NCBI GenBank assembly: GCA_002077065.1
Contig: NAJO01000021.1
Location: 682,001 to 746,000, forward strand
Length of the DNA stretch: 64,000 nt
Direction of reading: 5' to 3'
Origin: Cryoendolithus antarcticus
Taxonomy: Eukaryota; Ascomycota; Dothideomycetes; Cladosporiales; Cladosporiaceae
Under the pieces are notes generated by a model. It searched no databases. It was not told the origin of the DNA and saw nothing but the letters and a program-made list of their open reading frames with translations. The position numbers and the translations under genes are program-made. This document shows, piece after piece, positions 54,834 through 63,673 of this stretch (its first letter is position 1; every line of letters begins with the position of its first letter).

Positions 54834-57800
54834 TCAAGTATTCTTCCCCAAACTCTGCAGATTCACCAATTCATAGTACCTCCCCCTCCTCGACAACAAC
54901 TCATTATGCGTCCCGTTCTCCACAATTCTCCCCTCGTGAAACACGAATATTCTATCAGCCTTCTGAATCGTACTCAATCGATGCGCGACAGCGATGGTAG
55001 TGCGCCCCTTGGCAGCCTTGTCTAATGCCGCTTGCACGACTTTCTCAGACTCGGAGTCTAACGCGGATGTGGCTTCGTCGAGGAGCAGGATCTTAGGGTC
55101 ACGGAGCAGTGCACGTGCGATCGCGATCCGTTGCTTTTGGCCACCTGAGAGCATGCTACCTTTGGAGCCGACCACAGTGTTGAAAGCATCGGGCAAAGAG
55201 AGGATGAAGTCGTGGATATTGGCGTCTTTGCAGGCTTGCACAATCGCTTCTTCCGGCACGTCCTCTTCCTTCGTGTCAGCGCCTAGCAAGATGTTCTCTC
55301 GTATCGTGCCCTGACAGAGTGTAGGCTCTTGCGACACGAGAGCGAGGTAATTTCTATAGTTCGAGACGTTCAAGCTGCTGATCTCGTGGCCGTCGACGTA
55401 GACGCAGCCTGCTAGCGGATCATAGAAGCGCTCAAGCAAGTTGATGGTCGTGCTCTTGCCGCAGCCGGAAGCGCCGACTAGTGCAACGTACTCACCAGGA
55501 TTGACGTGAAGGTCCAGACCGCGCAGCACGGGCTGTTCTGGTCGGGTAGGATAGCGGAAATGTACGTCTCTGAACTCGATGGCGCCTTCGACGTGATCCA
55601 GCTTCGCGCCCTCAGTGCTCCAGGCATCAATCACAGGTCGTCGCTCGACGAGCGTCTTCAGCTCTTGCGCAGCGTGCTTGGCCTTGCCCATGTCGGGTGC
55701 AAAACTGAAAATCGTGCCCGCAGACTGAGAGCCGAAGATGACCGCAGTGAAGCAGAGGAAAAATTGGAACAGAGTATACTCCCCAGTCGCGATCAGCGTG
55801 CTGCCGTACCAGAAGCCGAGAGCCATGCACAAGAATGCAAGACTTTGGCTACCTGCGTAGAGTGAACTGGATCGCAGGATCGATTTCAGGGAGTTCTTCT
55901 GCTGGTCTACGAGTTGCTGGTGATAGTGCTGCCAGACATCATCCTCTCGTGTGAGCGAGGCGACTGTGCGGATCGCGGAAGTGGCTTCACAGGCGTAGGA
56001 AGCGGACTTCTCGTAGGCTTTCTTCGCGCGGCCTTGAAATCGAGCAAGCATCCAGAAGCGCAGGAAGCCGCAAGCGAGAAGAATGGGGACGGTGGAAATG
56101 CAGACGAGGGCGAGCTTCCAACCGACTGCTAGCGAGACGATGAAGCACACGGCGAGCGTTGTGGTGACTAGCAGGATTGTTCCGAGCGTCACACCTGATA
56201 GACCAGCCAGATGCGTCGTTTCTGTGCTGAGAAAGCTCGTCAAAGCACCTGCAGTATTCTCCTCCTTGTCGAAGAATGAGATATCCTGCCTGAGCATATT
56301 CCGAAAGCTCTGGTCTCTGGCCCTGAACACAAGTCTCTCACTGCAATAAGCGAACGCCACTCCTTGTCCGAGAAACGAGATCAGCTGCACGATAGCGAGC
56401 ATGAAGTACATCCAGCTCCAGAAATTTGCTTCACTGCGCAGAAAGACGAGGTCCGGTGAAGCGAGTGCGACGATCGCTTTGGCGAAGAAGATCGATTGCA
56501 CTGGGTTGCCACCGCCGCAAATGACTGCCCAGAAGACACCGAAGATCATCCACTTGGCTTCGGGCTTATTGTAGGACAGCACTGTCTTGATGAGAGTGCC
56601 AAGTGGGTACTTCTTGGCTCGCTCTGACGTGCTATCGGCGAGAATCTTGCTCGACACTGATTTGCCCGTCTTGACACGCCCCAGCTCGAGATCCTCTGGA
56701 TCAGCGGCATACTGTGCCTCCGCTTTCTCAAGACCAGGGGTCGCTGAGCTGGAGCCGGACTCGTGCAAAGACATGTCGTCAGCTTCCTTCTTTCGCTCTG
56801 TCTCCTGCGCGATACGTTGAGCCTCGACGAGATCATAGTAAGCAGATCGCCTTTCGAGTAGCGCATCATGTGTGCCTTGTTCGACGATCTGGCCGTGAGA
56901 CATCACTATGATGTTGTCGGCGTGCTTAATGGTACTTAGTCGATGGGCGATCACAATCGTCGTCCGCCCTTGTGCCGCTTTATCGAGAGCAGCCTGGACT
57001 ACACCCTCACTCTTGGTATCAAGTGCTGAGGTAGCTTCATCGAGCAAGAGGATCTTCGGATCACTGACAATAGCCCGAGCAATGGCAATACGCTGCTTCT
57101 GCCCACCTGACAAGAGGAAGCCGCGTTCGCCAACGTTCGTGTCGTAGCCCTCTGGCAATTGCATGATGAAATCGTGCGCGTTCGCTTCTCGTGCGGCATG
57201 CTTCACGAGGCCCATCGCAGCCTCCGCGGACAGATCCTCGTGCTCTGTACCGATCAGACCGTGCCGAATGTTCGCGGCGATCGAGATGGCAAAGAGGACT
57301 GGCTCCTGTTGGACTAGTGAGATCTGTTGTCTCAGCCAGCGCAGGTTCAGGCCTTGAACATCATGACCGTCGAGGTACACAGCGCCGCCGACTGGGTTGT
57401 AAAACCTCTCGACAAGGCCGACAATAGTGCTCTTACCAGATCCTGAAGCTCCGACAAGCGCAGTGGTCTTCCCGGCCGGTACAAAGAGACTAACATCTTC
57501 CATTACCACGACCTCAGGTCTCGAAGGGTAAATGTGTCGAATGTTCCTGAGCTCAACATTGCCCTCAACGACCTTCAACACCTCGCCGCCCTCGGACTTC
57601 GGGTCCAACGGACTGACCCGGTCGATTGTGGCGAAGATCTTACCTCCAGCTGCCGTGGCAGTAGTAAACGCGCCGATGTTCGGTGCCACATTGCCAAGTG
57701 AGAATGCGCCAATCATGACAGCCAGCAACACAGTCAGGACTTCTGACAGTGTCATTTCTCCAGCGGCAAGATACCGGGAGCCCATCCAGAAAGACAGCGA

Positions 57801-58868
57801 GTAGTTCAGATACACGTACATCATCAGGAAACCAATCATGCTGCCCATCGTCGCCTTCATCTTGAAGCCACTTTTCTCGGCCTCGGCGAGATGCTTGCCA
57901 TATTGTTTTGCAAGTTTGTCCTGGGTACCGAATGCCACGGCGTTGCGGATAGAGGAGATGACCTCCTCAGCCACGGTCCCGCCCTCGGCGTACGCCGCAA
58001 GAGACTCCTTCTGCCATTTCACGATGAACTTCCCGAGGATGCCAGTGGTGAAGACAATGGCGAAGATCGTGGAGGTTAAGATAAGTGTGAGCTTCCAGTA
58101 CTTGATGAACCCGATCACGTACGCTGCAATGAACGTAGCGATCGCAGTAAGTGTCAAGCCTACTTTCTCGGAGATGCCGTCTTGGATCAAGTTGGTGTCG
58201 GCTGTGATGCGTGTCGTGATCTCTCCTGCTCCTCTCGCGTCGAAATATGCGATGTTCTGCTTGAGGACAGCCGCAAGGTACTCCTCACGAACCTTCGAAG
58301 CTATGTGCTCGCCCGCATAGATAAAGCCGACTGTGGCGATGTAAGTCGCGATGAACTCTCCGACAGCGATGTAGACGAAATAAAGCACCAACTTGGCAAC
58401 CTGGCTTGTAAAACCCGAGGTATCTGGATTTGGCCCATAGAGATTCGTGAATGTTCCGCTGAGGTTGCCAAAGACGATTGTCATAAGAGGCAGCGCTGCG
58501 CCTCCAATGATAGCCGCGAGTCCGCTCACGTATAGGATGATCAGATCGCCTTTCGTAGCATATCGATATAGGCCAAAGTAGGTGACCTTGGTCGGCTTCG
58601 TCTCGAGCTGCCGCCGCAGTATCACTGCCTCGTGGTCTGGCAGATGTGCGAAGGCATCTTCTGCATCTGCTGTCTCCAACTCTTTGACCGACTTTGGTGG
58701 GGTGGAGTCTAGTCGTGCCAGTTGTGGAGGTACGGGTACTTCGCCCGTAGGGTTTGGGAACGGGGCCTGGCCCAGCTGAGCCTTCTCATAGTCTGCGACT
58801 ATCTCATCTCTTGAATCGTTGCTCGACGAGTCGGAGACATGCTTCTCGTTGATCTCGGTCCTGGCCAT
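54834..58868 (-). CDS. Full-length ABCB (MDR/P-glycoprotein-type) transporter
   Basis: This is a single exon of 1344 residues from ATG 58868 (MARTEINEKHVSD). The frame stays open to a GTG at 58976, which I did not use. The architecture is TMD1-NBD1-TMD2-NBD2, the multidrug-exporter order. TMD1 starts at about residue 120. In NBD1, Walker A is GASGSGKST near 471, the signature is LSGGQKQRIAIARA near 586, and Walker B is ILLLDEATSALD. In NBD2, Walker A is GASGCGKST near 1129 and the signature and Walker B are the same. Both halves have complete catalytic motifs, so both nucleotide sites look active. Fungal relatives export azoles, toxins or lipids at the plasma membrane. The cargo here is unknown. 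The two NBDs are strongly alike. Confidence 0.95.
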   Translation of the reverse strand: MARTEINEKHVSDSSSNDSRDEIVADYEKAQLGQAPFPNPTGEVPVPPQLARLDSTPPKSVKELETADAEDAFAHLPDHEAVILRRQLETKPTKVTYFGLYRYATKGDLIILYVSGLAAIIGGAALPLMTIVFGNLSGTFTNLYGPNPDTSGFTSQVAKLVLYFVYIAVGEFIATYIATVGFIYAGEHIASKVREEYLAAVLKQNIAYFDARGAGEITTRITADTNLIQDGISEKVGLTLTAIATFIAAYVIGFIKYWKLTLILTSTIFAIVFTTGILGKFIVKWQKESLAAYAEGGTVAEEVISSIRNAVAFGTQDKLAKQYGKHLAEAEKSGFKMKATMGSMIGFLMMYVYLNYSLSFWMGSRYLAAGEMTLSEVLTVLLAVMIGAFSLGNVAPNIGAFTTATAAGGKIFATIDRVSPLDPKSEGGEVLKVVEGNVELRNIRHIYPSRPEVVVMEDVSLFVPAGKTTALVGASGSGKSTIVGLVERFYNPVGGAVYLDGHDVQGLNLRWLRQQISLVQQEPVLFAISIAANIRHGLIGTEHEDLSAEAAMGLVKHAAREANAHDFIMQLPEGYDTNVGERGFLLSGGQKQRIAIARAIVSDPKILLLDEATSALDTKSEGVVQAALDKAAQGRTTIVIAHRLSTIKHADNIIVMSHGQIVEQGTHDALLERRSAYYDLVEAQRIAQETERKKEADDMSLHESGSSSATPGLEKAEAQYAADPEDLELGRVKTGKSVSSKILADSTSERAKKYPLGTLIKTVLSYNKPEAKWMIFGVFWAVICGGGNPVQSIFFAKAIVALASPDLVFLRSEANFWSWMYFMLAIVQLISFLGQGVAFAYCSERLVFRARDQSFRNMLRQDISFFDKEENTAGALTSFLSTETTHLAGLSGVTLGTILLVTTTLAVCFIVSLAVGWKLALVCISTVPILLACGFLRFWMLARFQGRAKKAYEKSASYACEATSAIRTVASLTREDDVWQHYHQQLVDQQKNSLKSILRSSSLYAGSQSLAFLCMALGFWYGSTLIATGEYTLFQFFLCFTAVIFGSQSAGTIFSFAPDMGKAKHAAQELKTLVERRPVIDAWSTEGAKLDHVEGAIEFRDVHFRYPTRPEQPVLRGLDLHVNPGEYVALVGASGCGKSTTINLLERFYDPLAGCVYVDGHEISSLNVSNYRNYLALVSQEPTLCQGTIRENILLGADTKEEDVPEEAIVQACKDANIHDFILSLPDAFNTVVGSKGSMLSGGQKQRIAIARALLRDPKILLLDEATSALDSESEKVVQAALDKAAKGRTTIAVAHRLSTIQKADRIFVFHEGRIVENGTHNELLSRRGRYYELVNLQSLGKNT

Positions 58869-60283
58869 TGCTGCGGGTGCTCCTCCTAGCCGTGCAGGCT
58901 GCTTTCCCACACTTTCGGTGTGCTCATATAGCGTACAACGTTCCAGGCAGCAATATGCCTGAGATCGCTCTTCCACTGGTGTGGGCTGCCGTGAATGCGA
59001 ACTAAAATATATCGCGGTGTCACCTGATGCCGAGGTCGAGGTGGAACACCGGTCGAGCTCGGTGGTAGGAATAGTTCAAGCTCACTGAAGACTATACCTC
59101 TGGTAAAAGGACTAGGTAGAGGGAAGAATGACAACAACAAATAATGAATATACGCACCGTATGGGTCGGAAGATGTGGTGATTCGTAGCCGTCTCGCCGC
59201 CGCGAGCTCGCAGTAGTAGTACGACATTGCCCCGGCTCGTCCACGATCCGAAGGTCGTGGATCTCGCTTCGCGTCGCCTCATGCAGTCTCAAAGCGGACG
59301 TTGTTGAAGCGGGCTCGCGTACGATCCCAGTCCTTCGCTTGGACGGCAGCCAAGAGTCCGTCGTCGAACACCGCTCGGCCGCTTGTGCTTCGTGTCATGA
59401 TGATTTACAACGAGTCAAGAGCAGCGCTCTGATGATACGCAATCTGGGAACTCCGTGCTTGAACTCCGTGACAAACGCTTGGCTTCAGAATCTCGGCCGT
59501 GCCGGCTCATACTACCGCCCGAAGACTTTTTGAATCTTGGACAGTAAGGTACCTTCGCCCACACTTCTATACCTATGCTCTTCATTCGGATGTCTCAGCT
59601 AGCCGAACGATCGCCCAGCTGCGCCGAAAAGCCTTGTGTTGACGAGAGAGAATGCTCCGACCACGTATCTTGCCAGTCGCGCGGATTACGCCGTCGCGAC
59701 GTGACCACGAAGTCAAAGAAGAACCTTTCTACCGTACAGTATAATACACATCAGGTGCTGTTGCAGACTTGCAGTCGGTACGCTTATCAGCGCACGGTAC
59801 AGTAAGATCATAGGATCTCCTACGGCATGCAGATAAGACTACACACACTCATCCCTTACTTCCTGAGGTGTGTGATGCTTCGCTCACCTTTACATGGTAT
59901 CCCCTTCTAGAGCACCGTTCTCGGTGTTCAGGCATCACCAGAAATGTTTCTGGCTACCACTATGAGCGACTGAATGAGTGACGTGTAAAGAGATGAGCAG
60001 CTCACAGAACATCCTGGGTAAAGTCTTCCGTCATAACGTCTCGGGTCGACATCAATTACTGACTATCCCTACACGACCGTCAGGCGCCAGGAGACTCTCA
60101 TGGCCTTTTCCATCGACTCTTCACAGCGACGTGTGTCTCTCTTAGACTCTGGGGAATTCAGCATCTTGATGCCGTTCTCTCACACATGCTTGCCTCCACT
60201 TTCCTCTCTTTCTGCTTCGTCGGCCTGTGTCTCATGATGCGCAGTCCAACGCCTGCAGACCGATTTTAACGTCCTTCTTCGGC
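58869..60283. other. Intergenic region, ABC transporter promoter / small membrane-protein array
   Basis: These 1.4 kb lie between divergent genes. A 27-codon ATG frame at 60186-60269, hydrophobic at its start (MLASTFLSFCFVGLCLMM), ends 14 bp before the next ATG and could be an upstream open reading frame. No other signal is recognised. Confidence 0.45.
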
Positions 60284-60694
60284 ATGCTAGTGTTCGTGGC
60301 CGCCATGACGACACTCGCCTCACTGTACATCTGGATCCATGTGAGCCTCGAAGCTGGGTGGAGGCCGCTGAAGCCGCGGACGTGGCTCACTCTTCTCACT
60401 GTCGCCCTCGCTTATATCGTCAAAAGCATGGAAGACTCCGTCAAGCAAACACAGATTGACCTCACTAGGCCAGAAACAAGACTTCTCGACTCCCTTGAGT
60501 TCATGTCGTCCAGAAGTCATGTCCGGGCGCAAGACAAGCTTCGGCGGAGGTGCCTTGGCCTGCGGGAGAGCGACAAGGAGGAGAGCATATCAATGCTCCA
60601 GGACGCCCTGCGTGCCTGTATTGAGGGCGTGGAGAAGCAGAAGGTGCAGGCACAGGAGCGCAAGCAGGAGAAGCAGCGCCTGCTCTTACCTTGA
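60284..60694 (+). CDS. Small two-pass membrane protein, hypothetical
   Basis: This is a 136-residue frame from the first in-frame ATG. The frame is open upstream to 60170 but without ATG. Two hydrophobic segments (MLVFVAAMTTLASLYIWIHV and TWLTLLTVALAYIVKSM) are followed by a charged, helical, coiled-coil-like tail (SMLQDALRACIEGVEKQKVQ, then a Lys/Glu/Gln-rich end). It resembles no family I know. It is the first of several small membrane-protein frames on this strand between 60.2 and 63.5 kb. It may be preceded by an unrecognised exon. Confidence 0.55.
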   Translation: MLVFVAAMTTLASLYIWIHVSLEAGWRPLKPRTWLTLLTVALAYIVKSMEDSVKQTQIDLTRPETRLLDSLEFMSSRSHVRAQDKLRRRCLGLRESDKEESISMLQDALRACIEGVEKQKVQAQERKQEKQRLLLP

Positions 60695-60751
60695 ATATTT
60701 CGCTGAGCCAGCATGATATGAGATGCGAGACCACACGCAGCCATGCCATGA

Positions 60752-61297
60752 TCGCCACTCCGCTGCATCATCCACTCTCCACGCAGTGGTACCGGTCTAG
60801 ACTCAGGCATCTCATTGAACAACGGCCGCCATGCATGGACACCTGAGATCGACGCAGCATGCAGGCTCGGGAATCCCTTGCATCGGGAATACCGAACACA
60901 GTACTGTGCAAAAGGCTGCAGGAGCTGGAAACAAGCTGACCGTTATCTGGTTCCGTACGCTGAGCTGGAGCCGAATATCATACATCCACACCTGCGCTTG
61001 ATTAGTTGCGCCCAGCATCAGAACCCGCCAACTCATACATCAGACGCAGCGAAGCCAGGCGATGACATCGAGTTGACGAAGCGGGAGATGGACCGGTAAC
61101 GTGCCAACAGCGTGCTTGCATGCACCTGCATGCTCGTGTTCATTGCAGTGGTGCTACTGGTCAAGGTACTGCTCTTGACTATTTCTATCAGCCTGGACCT
61201 CGACGGCAAAGGGCTCGATGGTCCAAAGGAAGTAAATACCACCGCGACTTTGATTATGTACAATAGCTTTCCGACTTCGATACTTGGATGGCGATGA
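60752..61297 (+). pseudogene. Small membrane-protein gene copy interrupted by an in-frame stop (possible pseudogene)
   Basis: One reading frame is open from 60752 to a TAA at 61097-61099. It then continues in the same frame to a TGA at 61295-61297. The first part reads GNPLHREYRTQYCAKG, RYLVPYAELEPNIIHPHL and KPGDDIELTKREMDR. The second part starts RANSVLACTCMLVFIAVVLL and is a clear membrane helix. Both parts resemble the next gene (LHRRY...NC.VK and RYVPAYAFEDG, then a Thr/Ser linker and a helix), suggesting one ancestral gene broken by a stop. No intron of realistic size removes the stop while keeping the helix. The first ATG upstream is not in frame. Alternatives are a separate 55-residue gene from ATG 61130, or stop readthrough. 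Confidence 0.4.
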
Positions 61298-61555
61298 TAT
61301 TAGGGATCAAGGGACCACTGGCGTCAGTGTATGTACGTAAAGTACGTAACGTGTGCTGCGCACTCTCGAGTCTTTCGGTGACGCCACTGGCCTTGTATAA
61401 CTTTGTGGACACTGCGTATGCTGTGGAACCGAAAGCGATGCATGTTCCTCCGTCACACAAGCTTCCATGTGGTGGTTGATGCTTAAGGGCTTTTTTTCTG
61501 CTTCTTGCATGCTGTGTATTTTCGGTCATATAGACGCAAAGTCTCCGACACTTTC

Positions 61556-62349
61556 ATGGCCTTCGAGCAAGCAACAAAAGTGACGATGACAGCGTCAGTC
61601 AGTCTCAACTGCAGACATTTTCGCCGGAATGCTGAAGATCCGTGAGTACGACTTTGACTCTTCACTGCGAAGTCTCTCGCTGACTTCCATGGTACCAGTG
61701 CATTGTCGGAGACAGTAGCGCGGCAGAAAGGCGACTGCCTACATAGACGTTACATCGCTCCTCAATCCAACTGCCTAGTCAAAGCACCCGGAGAACAGGG
61801 CAGTTACGAAGCTGCAGTCGACGTCTACTGTATCGTTAGCAATGACGGCTCCACGCGTTACGTACCTGCGTATGCCTTCGAAGATGGTCCAGTGGGGGAC
61901 TACCATGGACAGGGCTGTACTCTTAAATGCGCTGAGCAAGAAAGAGAAAAGGACCGTCCCAGTCAAACAGCTCTATGTCGACTATTCCACTGGAGCAGCA
62001 ACCACAAAAGAGCGCTGCTTAGGGACCGAAGCCGGAGACGACTAGACCTTCGGAAGAGAATCCAATTCAAAGCAGGATACCAAACAATCAATCCACAACG
62101 CATACTACTACATCAGCCAATTCGGACAAGAAGTGTAGCATCGATCGTGCGGAGAAGGCTTCTGCAGCATCAGGTACATCGCCTGTAGCAGCATTCATGG
62201 GCATGACCGCGATCGCCGTCTTCACCATAGTCTTCCTTGTGCTAATCTGGTGCATCTACAGATTCGACAAGCTAGAAGCTCTCATGCATGCTATTCCGGC
62301 AGCCAAAGTCCATACGGTGACCGTGACGGTGTCCAAGTCAAACTGGTAA
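61556..62349 (+). CDS. Putative small membrane protein, spliced; 3' structure unresolved
   Basis: Exon 1 (61556-61641, ATG start, MAFEQATKVTMTASVSLNC) joins exon 2 at 61699 through a 57 bp intron with a strong donor (gtgagt), a CTGAC branch point and a CAG acceptor. Exon 2 reads LSETVARQKGDCLHRRYIAP and VDVYCIVSNDGSTRYVPAYA and then remains open to 62188. A different frame, open from 62023 to the TAA at 62347-62349, encodes a Thr/Ser/Lys linker (STTHTTTSANSDKK). It is followed by a membrane helix, MGMTAIAVFTIVFLVLIWCI, and YRFDKLEALMHAI. An intron ending near 62022 (ttag) or 62045 (ctag) would connect them. The donor is uncertain (candidates at 61870 and 61892). The helix segment is paralogous to the next gene. 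Confidence 0.45.
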
Positions 62350-62824
62350 CAACAGCATACCGAAGTCATACACGGGACCACGTACTCGAAGATGACGGCG
62401 ATCGCGGAGCCGACTGGGGTGTGGACGAGAACGTAGCATATACTCGAATCAGATTGAGTCCATAAGTCGTAGCCATCGATTGTGACATGTATCAGCGGCG
62501 CCACATGAGCGTCAGGTAGGCGGCACCAGTCCTCTTCCACCCTGCCACTCCAGTATAACGCGGGCATCGGGTAAGGCGCTGGCCATGAGTGGTGATAGCC
62601 ATCGGCGTTGCCGCGGGAGGCGCACTGCGTTGTGTGACCGAGCCTGGTACCCAAGGTTGAGTGACACATCCCTTGCTCGGTGCGAACTCACCGGCATTGT
62701 ACGATGATATTTAGTTTGGTGATGGCCATCGACCCGGGCTCTGCGCACTTGTCTGCGTACAGCGATATCACCAGAATGTCATCAGTTCTTCGAGATCCCG
62801 TGACCATGAGGGTGGACGATCTGT
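62350..62824. other. Spacer within the small membrane-protein array
   Basis: These 475 bp contain a plus-strand frame open to 62874 with an ATG at 62704 (MIFSLVMAIDPGSAHLSAYS). This frame could be a 5' exon or a degenerate copy of a neighbour. I could not find a splice joining it to the next gene with confidence. Confidence 0.35.
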
Positions 62825-63145
62825 ATGACTTCGGTCTCCGCCTTGCAGGCGAGCATACTGGCGGACTGTACTAGTAGCAGAATTTTACCGGCAGACCCGT
62901 GCAGGACGCCAAGTGCCGGCGCCGTGGCTGTGCTTCCAGACAACAAGCCAAAGCCCCAGGATGCGAAAGGTCGTTCCAAAGCACCAGAGGATCTCGACAG
63001 GGCTCAGATCTTCGCAGCGTTCATGACCGGTACCATCGCTACGATCTTCGGATTGCTCATCTGGTGCTACTTCAAGGTTGACAAGCTGGATCACCTCATG
63101 ACCGAGATTCACAAGGGCAAGCCAAACCCTAAGCGCAGTCTATGA
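62825..63145 (+). CDS. Small single-pass membrane protein, hypothetical
   Basis: This is a 106-residue ATG frame. A Lys/Pro-rich segment (LPDNKPKPQDAKGRSKAPED) precedes LDRAQIFAAFMTGTIATIFG, a membrane helix ending LLIWCYFKVDKLDHLMTEI, and a basic C-terminus (HKGKPNPKRSL). The helix region aligns with the preceding gene (LVLIWCIYRFDKLEALMHAI), sharing LIWC-Y-[RK]-[FV]-DKL-[ED]-x-LM. Topology by the positive-inside rule is ambiguous. I know of no described family. An additional 5' exon is possible. Confidence 0.55.
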   Translation: MTSVSALQASILADCTSSRILPADPCRTPSAGAVAVLPDNKPKPQDAKGRSKAPEDLDRAQIFAAFMTGTIATIFGLLIWCYFKVDKLDHLMTEIHKGKPNPKRSL

Positions 63146-63247
63146 ACTCTGCGGCGAATTAAGTAGGTCCACAACAGCCCTTCCTCATCACTGGTCAATC
63201 TGCTCACCGCATCCAGTAATAAACGGGCGGGCGACGTCGCCCGAAGA

Positions 63248-63511
63248 ATGCCTGCCAACAAAAGCCATAAGAGAAAGTCTGCAAACCGACAGCCCGATGG
63301 CATCGCGCAGAGCCAATGGCAAAGCTCCAGACGTGCTCAATCGACACTGACATGGCTATTCCTCGTCTACCTGATCGCCTTGATTGGCCTGCTCGTTTGG
63401 CCCTCATTCCTCAGAGCTTTTGTGGTAGAGCCGGAGCGAATCGACGTCTACCGTCTTGAAAACGCTACAGTCGAGGTCGTCACTAGAGCGTACTGCGTAA
63501 CCCACTCGTGA
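63248..63511 (+). CDS. Small single-pass membrane protein, hypothetical
   Basis: This is an 87-residue ATG frame. A basic, Ser/Gln/Arg-rich head (MPANKSHKRKSANRQPDG) is followed by one membrane helix (TLTWLFLVYLIALIGLLVWP) and a short polar tail with possible extracytoplasmic character (VVEPERIDVYRLENATVEVV). Length and layout resemble the other members of this array, but I see no clear sequence match to them. It starts 102 bp after the previous stop. Confidence 0.5.
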   Translation: MPANKSHKRKSANRQPDGIAQSQWQSSRRAQSTLTWLFLVYLIALIGLLVWPSFLRAFVVEPERIDVYRLENATVEVVTRAYCVTHS

Positions 63512-63673
63512 TGTTTTGGGCAGCATACTGAGGTCCAATAGTACGGAACAATAGTTCGGCCTTGGTCCAATGGCGGGACGTGGATTCAGAACTGTGTAAA
63601 ATGTACACTTAGCTGCGTATCAACATGCGGTTAATCCTATCCCAACGCCGCCGTTCCCTTTTGTCCCATATCT

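Noticed and set aside
54834..58868. Possible tandem ABC half-transporter genes instead of one gene
   Set aside because: The frame is uninterrupted through both halves, with the order TMD-NBD-TMD-NBD and no internal stop.
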